Notes under the pieces: generated by a model
The model's database searches: none
The model's input: only the letters and a program-made list of their open reading frames with translations
What the model was told of the DNA's origin: nothing
Shown here: one piece after another, positions 56,169-64,000 of the stretch
Numbering within the stretch: position 1 is the first letter of the stretch
Layout of the letters: the number at the start of each line of letters is the position of its first letter
Assembly (NCBI GenBank): GCA_029532625.1
Contig: JARFXM010000010.1
Coordinates: 1,364,001 to 1,428,000 of the forward strand
DNA length: 64,000 nucleotides
Direction: 5' to 3'
DNA from: Lomentospora prolificans
Taxonomy: Eukaryota > Ascomycota > Sordariomycetes > Microascales > Microascaceae
Position numbers and translations under genes: made by a program

Positions 56169-58568
56169 TACCCAAATTTGGCATGAGTGGCGTTTTGGGT
56201 GAAAGGACAGGAAACGACCGGGCTGGGAGGATTTTGGGCCTTGTTCATTTTTTTTTCATTTTCTTTCCCTCTTCGACACCTCAACTCTCCTTTGCTTTTT
56301 TTCTCTTCTTACCTTCTGCCACGATTACACGCGCTTCAGGGGACGGCTGGCTCGGCCCAGAGCGGTGCCGTGTCACTGCCGAAATGATACCCACGCAAAC
56401 CTAGACAGTTGAGAAGCACTCAAGTCTTGACTACCTATGTCTGACGCATTGAACTCTTACGTCTTTTGCGGCACACATCGTGGGTGGTTCTTTTCTTTTC
56501 CTATTCTTTCCTTTCAACAACGACCCACTTCGTTTCGCATCATCAGGTTTTCTGCATCATGCCCGTTTCATTCAACACGACGGCGTCTGGGAACTTCACG
56601 CGCACACACACACACACACACACCCGAACGCACTTTTCATGGAGGATTCAAGGCCGTCGGAGGATTCTATTGGATGGTTCATGGGAAACCCCGGGGAAGG
56701 GGAAGGGCACATTCGGATTCGCAACTCACTCGACACTTATCATCATAGCTTTTGCATTATGGACGGCGGTCTTGCGGTTTTCTTTTTTTTTTCTTCTGGG
56801 AGGGGAAGGTTCCTTGGGTTTTCTTGTTAGTTCGGATGGAATCATCTGTTCCTCTATTGGAAACTGGCGGGCCCTGGCACTCTTGATCTTCAACCCGCCT
56901 CCCGTTTTGGGAGGTTTAGAACTCGGTTCATTCCGTCGGAAGCGCTAGCAACAGATTTGCTAAGTTGCTCTCGCTTCGTCTCGCACACTCGATTGGTTCT
57001 TTGCTCTGGACGCATTGAATCCACTGTGAGACTGATGGTCGGCGTCTAGCGACAGGATATCCTGCTGGATGCTCCAGTGCTAACTAATGACTGCCGGCCT
57101 CTCGGGATCGAATCATTATCTACATGAAGAGAGCTTTTGGGTTCCTTCACTTTTTCATGGGCTATTTTCTTACAATCCGCAAGTGGAGAAGAATGCAGCC
57201 AGATCCAATACTACACAGCCCTCTCTTTGGAATAGGCGATGCTGGAATGCGGCGCCCCTCAATCTATTGAGAAACGGATCGCTGGGAGGTCAGCTAGGGG
57301 CTTTGGGCTTTTTTTCTTTTCTTTTTCCTTTTTCTTTTCTCTCCTACTTGTTTCCTCGTGCCATCTTCTGGATTCTTCTGAAGTTGGCTTTTCTACATAT
57401 TTTAATACTGTGGGTCAATGGGGGATGGTTATAACTTGTCATGACTCCCTTCAGATACGATGAATGACATGAAATCTCGCTGGAGATCTGGAAGGGGGTG
57501 GGGTGTGGCTTGCGAAGAAGAGTGGTGTTCCTATTGAAACCTAAACATGGTTGACGGAAGCATCGGCTAGAACTTCTGGAAGACGTCAGCTAGCATAGCA
57601 ACCCTGGCGCCGAACCATGGCCAGACGGTCGCAGACCACATGGAAGCACGCAGGACTCGGATGGAAGGACAGAAAAAAAAAGAAGGTGGAAAGGGAAGGG
57701 GAAGGGGATTTAGACTCGCCTCCCCTTGCTTCAGTTTTAGGGTTTGCTTTCCGCACGAAGTCTTGAGAGTTTCTATATTCTTGACAAGCATACCGAAATA
57801 CTCGTCGCCAATTGAAATTGGAAAAGCCTAATGCGATTCCCCGCTTCCCCTCCGACGCTTGCCTCTCTCTCTTCTTTGACTCATGTTCGTGAACGTGTAA
57901 ATGCGCGCCCGCCTTGTCTTGTCTTTTGGTCGCATCGGGATGGTGACTAGAGACCATTAGAGATTGACGGCGCGGGATGACGACATGGTGCACGTGGCGG
58001 GGACTTGTAAGGCCGAACTCGGAGCCAGCATATGGGGAGGAGATCTGCGTCATCCGTCGCTAATAACTACTCGGGCGAAGCTGTGAGATTGGTCTGTTTT
58101 ACGGCAACAATTTGCCAAGTCTCTGACATGGGCATTCGTTTTCGTTTTGGATTTTTTTTATTTTTATTTTACTCCTTTACCCCACCCCACCCCCCTTTCC
58201 CCGCGCCGATTTTGCTGCTTCGATATTTACATCGCCTTGTACCTTGCCTTGTCAGCGGTTCGCAGCAGGACGCAAACGGGAGGGGGAGCTGCACTTGTAC
58301 AGATGGAATGTGGGAAGCACGATGACCTGGTGCAGGCTACAGAGCTGTGAGGGTGGATAGGGGGGTGTGGTGGGGGGACATGGAGGTTTTTGTGGGTTTA
58401 ACCAGATAGTAGTGAGGAGTGGATAGTGGATATCGTGAGGAGTGGTTCAAGGTCGCATGAAAGACTCGGGATAATCCAGTCTCCAGCAAAGATGTCATTG
58501 AATGTTTTGACATATGGGGGGATAGATTCTTGGCTAGTGTGATGAGAAGGAGACCTGCTGTTCATGCT

Positions 58569-58605
<37 letters not shown>

Positions 58606-59121
58606 TGGAAACTAAAAGTGGATGAAAAATTCCATTATTTGGGTGTGCATGGTCGATATACGTCTAAGACTAGAAAATGTCTTTTTCCTCCTGAGCCCCT
58701 GTCAAGGAAAACGAAAAGAAGACAAGAAAGAAACATTTGTACGAGGGAGAAAGTGACGTGATGTGGAAAGAAACATATTCTTTCATATAGAACAGATATG
58801 AATGAGATGGAAAAATGTTAATGTGAATGTAAATACCTGGGACATTCTCCCGTATTGATATCAGCCCTCACCGAGGCCTGAGAAAGTAAAAGAAGAAAAA
58901 AAGAAATAAGAGACATAGAGTAGAGATACGAGAGAGACAAACCCAAAACAAATATGAGAGGAAAAAGAAGCCTCACAAGTGAAAAACGCCAAAGATGTCC
59001 ATTGGAAGAAAAAAAAAGCCATCATCATATCCGTTTTCACTTTCCCACCTAGCGTACACATGGATTCGGTCCCCAAAAGGAACAAACTCATCCTAAACCT
59101 CCATAGGATCTCAACCCTCAC
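56169..59121. other. Intergenic, about 3 kb, between stb3 and pacC stops
   Basis: Both flanking genes point into this stretch, so it is 3' DNA on both sides. It contains T-rich and C-rich low-complexity tracts, a CA microsatellite (about 56603-56622) and a T35 run at 58570-58604. Frames of up to 155 codons have no domains. No RNA gene is seen. Confidence 0.55.
58570..58604. repeat. T35 homopolymer
   Basis: Thirty-five consecutive T. A run of the same listed length is at 63838-63872. Both lengths may be affected by sequencing or assembly. Confidence 0.85.
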
Positions 59122-61111
59122 TCAAGACATCCTCAGCGTAGGGTAGAGGCCCTGCTCGCCATTGACCTCCGCCTTGGCCGCCGGCGCATCGACTTCCATA
59201 GGCGTGGGTGACTTGGGCGAATCCCTCTCGTAGTCGCCGCTCTTGAGCCTGGCGTTGATCCACTTGCGAATCTCCTCAATGGTGCGCATGTTCTCGAGCC
59301 ACTTGTCGTAGTTTTGCTCACGCTCGCGCGTCTCGCTAGAGTCGGACTCGGTCGACGGGGAGCGAGCGGCGTCAGGGCGCGGGGTAGGCGGTAGCGGTGT
59401 GGTTTCGGGAACGGACTTGGGAACGGGGGGCGGCGCGCCGCGGAGGATCTCGGGGACGGAGCGCAGGGGCGGAGCGTTGTTCACGCGCTGCAGGAGACCG
59501 CCCGAGTGGTAACGGCGCTCGTCCATGTCAAACGTGGGGCCCAGCGTTGCGGTTGTCGACTGGCCGGGGAAGGCGGAGCTAAGGGCCGGGAGGCTAGGGT
59601 AGTTGACGGACGAGTGGCGGGACTGGGGGGACATGCTCGAGGTGGAGGGGCTGGGCGACTGGCCCGACGTGTAAGACAGCGCGCTCGAGGGGGGGGGTGA
59701 CGGCAGGGGTGCCGGTAGAGGAGATGATAGTCAAGGGGGAGGCCGAGTGCGCGGCAGACACGGGGACACCAGCGGCGTAGCCTTCGGCTGCGGAGGCTAT
59801 GCCCATGTGGGTCCTCTGGCCGTGGGGGGGGCGAAGGGCTGTTGCGGAGGTCGGGCCCGCCGACGACGTGGATGCCGTGCGTGGCCTGGTTGGCGTGCTC
59901 ATAGACGGTGGTCTGCATCTGCTCGAGGATCTGGTCGAGCTGGATGAGGTCCTTTTGCGTGCGGGCATTGGGCATGGGCGGCAGGTAATAATTTTGCGTC
60001 AACGGGCCGGGACCCGACGGCGCGGGACCGCCGCCTACCGGACCCTGCATGCCGGCCGCGGGTGCCGGCATGTACTCCCCGCCGGTGGCGAGGGGTCCGT
60101 TTGGCACGGAGAGCATGCCATGGAGCGGCAGAAGAGACTGGCTGATCTGGGCGTACGAGTTAGGCTCGACCTGTCGTCGCTTAGCGTTGCCGAGGAAGTT
60201 GTCGACCATTTCCATCTGGCGCTTCCGGTTGTCGAATCCTGCGGCGGCATTGTGGCCGATGTAGTCATGACGGGAACCGCCGAGGGCTTGCTGGTTGAAG
60301 TACAAGCCGTAGTTTGTGGAGGGCTGGGGCGCACCGTAGTAGCTGGGGTGCGTTGGCTGGTGGAAAGCCTGAGGGTTCCCCCTCATTTGTCCATTGTGGT
60401 CGTAGTAGCTAGAAGGGGCTGGACGGTGAGTTAGCTTCTCACACTTACGAGGAGAACGTAAAAAGCCGAGGGCTTGAGGTGAATGTGCTTTGAAAAACAA
60501 AAAACAAAAAAAGGCATACCCTTACTTCCTTGGTTTCTGTACGCATTGAGACCGCCAGACTGGTCCTGGGGTGACCGTACGAGATTAGAGTCATCGGCGT
60601 GAGTCTTGACGTGCTTCTTGAGATCCTGAGGCCTCTTAAAGGACTTGCCGCAGAACTCGCACTTGTGGGGCTTCAGGGGAACGTGAACGCGGATGTGAGA
60701 GGTGATGTGGTCCCTCTTCACCGTTGTTGTCCTGCACTGGTTCCACTGGCAAGTCAAGTTCAGGTTGTTGGTGCTCTTGCGACCAACATGACGCTCACAA
60801 AGATGGTCCTATATTACCATGTTAACAAAAGTCCAGTTCTTTACACACACAGACACACACACACACTCAGCAGCTGCGTGTGTAAGTGAGCTAGTCCCGA
60901 GACTTACATAGAGAGCCTCAGCCGTGGGGAACTTTTGGTTACAAGCATTCCACCGGCAGATAAGGTTGTCGTCAGCCGAAGACGACGCCTGCTGCGAGGA
61001 ACTAGACTGAGAAGTGCCGCTGGTTGCGGTAGAAGGGGCAGGAGTGTTGCTCTGTGAGGAGCTGCTGCCAGACGAGCCTTGGCCGGCTTGGTCCTGGGGT
61101 GAGGTTGACAT
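59122..61111 (-). CDS. pacC: PacC/Rim101 pH-response transcription factor, with two single-base slips in poly-C runs
   Basis: Exons are 61111-60908, 60808-60520 and 60418-59122. Three C2H2 fingers are complete: Cys52/Cys57/His70/His75, Cys88/Cys93/His102/His106 and Cys118/Cys121/His134/His138. Together with the Ser/Gln-rich N-terminus they identify PacC, which is activated by proteolysis at alkaline pH and binds GCCARG. The last exon, as listed, changes frame twice: at a C8 run (plus-strand G8, 59824-59831) and at a C9 run (G9, 59689-59697). Each run is one base too long for the reading frame that is otherwise continuous and PacC-like to the final TREREQNYDKWLENMRTIEE region. Without the slips the protein would be about 595 residues, a normal length. 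Assembly error is more likely than a true defect. PacC-type sites lie upstream. Confidence 0.9.
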
Positions 61112-61621
61112 GATCTTTTAATCGAAGGTCAAATGGTTGTGCGATTAAGCGAGCGGACTACACCAAAACGGGGTGAACAATTGCAAGAATCGGAACAAGT
61201 CACGTGTATTCCACGTGCCTCAGGCAAAGGAGGGACTCGAGGATCCGGGGTTTTGCCTCCCAAACCAGTTCTCTTGCTTCCTTTCGGAGTTCGGTGTGTG
61301 CAATCAGCCCAAGCAGCTGACTAACCCGGGCACCTGACAGTGTGTAAGCGCGATTGGGCGAAAAAAGATCTAGAAAGGGTCCCGAAGCCGCGGGGTGCAG
61401 TCGGCAGGGTGGAAAGTTGTCCTCGGAGCGAAATGTCGCAAAAGAGCCTCGTGGAAGTTGGGAAAAACCGTAGATTCGTTCAGCCAGGAAGTGAACGTGT
61501 CAGGAGCGCAAGCTGCACATGTTTTTGTTCTGGCAAAGGGGAAGGAATGCGACAAGTTCCTGGGGATAAGGCGTCCTTTATCCTTCAAGTGATGTGAGTC
61601 CGACGAGAGTCTGGGCAAAGT

Positions 61622-61837
61622 CTTGGCAAAGTCTTGGCATTGGTTACTGGCGGGTTAGGTAATTCAGCTGTAACAGAAGCAAGTACTCTTCCTCGCTTGG
61701 TACTTGCGAGGAGGAGCAATTGAGGAGTTTCCCCCTGTAGACCTCCGGGAAAATACCCGCCCCCGATAGCAGCGCCAGTCGCCTCTTGGGTAGCGCCAAG
61801 ACCGCCAAGGCTTGGCATTCATGAGCAGAGTCTTGGC
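61622..61837. promoter_or_regulatory. Dense group of six PacC-type sites
   Basis: Six GCCAAG/CTTGGC words in 216 bp, starting 511 bp upstream of the pacC start. Three of them are packed within 22 bp (61795-61816), two of which form an inverted pair. Two others are direct repeats 11 bp apart, one helical turn. Confidence 0.65.
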
Positions 61838-63835
61838 ATCACTCACACTAGCACTATTGATCGTGGCTGTGAACCTTTTCTTTCTCTTTCCCGTCATTGC
61901 CCCTCAGATTGTCGACGGGTTTTACCTCCTCATTAAAGCCCGTCACCTGATGGGCCATGTACCTCGGTGAATGCTCTGTCCATGGTATGTTTTATCAATG
62001 GGACGCACTCGAGGGATGGCCGCCATTTCATTATTATTCTTTCTGAATTATGGGGAATGACAGAAGCCTAGGCGCAGCAATATGGAGAACTGGGCGGGGA
62101 GAGGAGAGCGGGTTTCTGGGAACCCAAAAAAAAAAAATGGAGAACCGCACCCGAAGCTTTTTGTACTTGTCGGGGTGGGTCACCGGCGGCTCTCTCTGTC
62201 CCGTGAAGGAGGAGAGTTGAATGAACCGTGCGATGGGCCGGGGTGGAGCGTTATCTGATACGCTGCCCTAACGGAGAACCATATTGGCGCGGAAGGGAGC
62301 ACGGGCAGAAGGAACCAGAGCACGGAGTTCTTGCCAGCGATAATAGTCATGGAGCGTAGGTTACGCTGCTCTGGGACCTGTAAGGCTGGCTGCTCATCTC
62401 TGGAAAGCAAAACCAGAAGACAGAAAAATAAACGAGGCGATGCCCGCTTGAGCCGAAATTGAGACTAAGAATGGCAATCCCAATCCTGCATCTTCGCTTC
62501 CTTTTCGGAATACTTCCTTGCTCATGGTTATTTAGAGTAATGGACCTCCCCAAGATGGTCTTGGCCTCTCTCATCCCTGTCGATCCGGCCGTCAGAAGTT
62601 GTGAGGCTCCGCGCTCTCACTGGCAGGAGCAAGTCGTCCGCCGCGCGTCACCCAGCTCTGAGCATGCAAGATATGCCAACCCATGTAACCACAATCCCCG
62701 TTTCCGCCGCAGATAAGATTGGCTTCCAAGCCAATCTGTCTCGCCGAGACAGCGAAGGCTCCCACGACTCGGTACACTGGCCTAAAAGTACAGGCCATGA
62801 CTCTTTGCCTTCTTTTTGTTATTCCGTTGTACACAAAGTAACTCCCGAGGGAGCGCACAAGCAGAAGAGACTCGAGGCTGCCACCACCCACGATGCCTCA
62901 TCTGAGAGGGGTGGTAATAATATTACAGAGAACCGAGACTGGGGGGAAGACGCCAAGTCCAAGAAGAATTGAAGAGAAAGTAAGGAACCACGTCCGCCGA
63001 AAGGCTAAATCTGTCCAGGTGACCTCACTCTTTCTCCGCAAGCCAAGTCCTCTCCCGTCCTGGGCACTCCCTTGGCATCTCTTGTTTATCTCTTTCTGGG
63101 TCTTCCCTTGTATCGTTCCCAGCCAAGAGAAAACGCCCAGAATGATAGACAGCCATGACCCCTTTTTTTGTTGGTTCGGTTTCCTACTGTTTGTGCTTTT
63201 CCCCCCCAATATTTTTTTCCCTCTTTCCATTACGCGTCTCTCCACATTGGAGTCTTGGCATCCGTCTGTTTTGGGTCTGGGCAAGCAGCCAAGATATTGC
63301 AAAGATGTGTGTGTCAAGCTTTGGGACAGGATGGACAGGAACGTGTGTGCCAGTCAGCGTGAGCATGTATTAATACAAGGAATATTAGGAACTCGTGTGT
63401 GGCCAGCATCTTCCTAGCAAGCCAGGGTAATATTCTTCTCTATCCCACATCGTATCGGCGTTTGCTTTATTTTACCCAGTTTTTTTTTTTTTTTTTTTTT
63501 TCTCCTTCCCTTCTCGAACTTAACCCTCATCCCCCGGTCGTCCTGCAGCAGGGCACGTTCTCTGCCAAGACCTAATTCCGCCCGTCTGGAAGAAGACAGA
63601 GACGGAAAGTCTGCAGGGCATGCGCGGGCAACGCCTGACCATGTTGCTCGAAACACGGCAAGAATAACCTTAATTGCAAGGCTCGCCCCGTCCATTCATT
63701 CACACTGCCCAGATCTGGATATTTTAAAATACCATTTTCTTCTTTCCGTCTTGTCCGCTTCGCTTCTATTCCCCCCCTCCCCTGCCATCTCGTTTTATTT
63801 TGTGACGGCAGAAGAGTGGTTCTGCCGTTATTTAA

Positions 63836-63837
<2 letters not shown>

Positions 63838-63872
<35 letters not shown>
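63838..63872. repeat. T35 homopolymer
   Basis: Thirty-five consecutive T near the right edge, in non-coding DNA. Confidence 0.85.
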
Positions 63873-63874
<2 letters not shown>

Positions 63875-64000
63875 TGTATTAATAACCTTGTATTGCACGG
63901 AATGAGCATGTTTTTGTTCAGGCCAACCTAAGTTTTTGTCTCAGCGTCCAGAAGCACTACTTCGTATGTCGCTTTGCCCAGCCCGTTTTGTTTTGATGGA

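Larger units (their letters stand above)
61112..64000. promoter_or_regulatory. Long pacC upstream region with many GCCAAG sites
   Basis: No gene is supported in this 2.9-kb stretch. It carries GCCAAG (either strand) at 61622, 61633, 61795, 61804, 61811, 61832, 62560, 62952, 63042, 63071, 63122, 63254, 63288 and 63564, and GCCAGG at 63421. Fourteen GCCAAG words is about ten times the count expected by chance. PacC recognises GCCARG, and the gene is pacC itself. T22 and T35 runs lie at about 63480-63501 and 63838-63872. Confidence 0.6.

Noticed and set aside
59594..59968. Separate 124-codon gene overlapping pacC
   Set aside because: This is the middle frame of pacC itself between the two homopolymer slips, not an independent gene.
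1..64000. tRNA, 5S rRNA or other standard RNA genes
   Set aside because: I looked for box-B-like GGTTCGANNC words. Partial matches (near 10028, 47350 and 52258) had no paired acceptor stem or anticodon arm that I could build by eye. A covariance-model scan would settle this.

Overview
The window is nuclear DNA from a filamentous ascomycete (Pezizomycotina, probably a sordariomycete; the genus cannot be fixed from the sequence alone). The evidence is short 50-140 nt GT-AG introns with CTAAC/CTGAC-like branch points, CT-rich leaders before start codons, and a typical ascomycete gene set: Ku80, Rlp24, Tim14/Pam18, PacC, Stb3, topoisomerase III, a HET-domain protein and a Zn2Cys6 regulator. I joined exons by hand from splice sites and reading-frame phase. 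All spliced models stay in frame except pacC, which has two single-base slips in poly-G/C runs.

Layout. 1-6.3 kb: a multi-pass membrane protein and a single-finger C2H2 protein, both on the minus strand. 6.3-13.2 kb: about 7 kb with no supportable gene. 13.2-22.0 kb: a dense housekeeping block (Par32-like DUF3602 protein, Rlp24, Ku80, Gfd2/YDR514C-like DEDDh protein, Pam18, TMEM205/DUF4149-like protein). Rlp24/Ku80 and Pam18/TMEM205-like are divergent pairs with short shared promoters. 22.0-25.6 kb: weak coding remnants and a perfect hairpin. 25.6-30.1 kb: a Pho13-type phosphatase, a DUF1295 membrane enzyme and an 86-residue conserved-looking protein.

31.3-38.3 kb is the most unusual locus. 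Two tail-to-tail genes carry the same unusual architecture: an acidic N-terminus, a helical module, then a protein kinase domain. One ends soon after the kinase (883 aa). The other continues into a complete HET cell-death domain (1330 aa). This looks like a candidate allorecognition or immunity pair.

39.7-46.9 kb is a likely catabolic mini-cluster: a 3-hydroxyacyl-CoA-dehydrogenase-family enzyme, a Zn2Cys6 regulator and a Dal5-type MFS transporter. The palindrome CGGATCCG (CGG-N2-CCG) occurs five times in the three promoters of this cluster and only once elsewhere in the 64 kb, so it is probably the operator of the resident regulator.

47.9-50.2 kb: topoisomerase III. 50.2-55.1 kb: no convincing gene. 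55.1-56.2 kb: Stb3 with upstream short ORFs. 59.1-61.1 kb: pacC, preceded by nearly 3 kb of apparent promoter with an unusual density of GCCAAG (PacC-type) sites, which suggests autoregulation. Intergenic DNA also contains clusters of a GCCAGC/CTGGC word and long homopolymers (C18, T25, T26, T35, T35).
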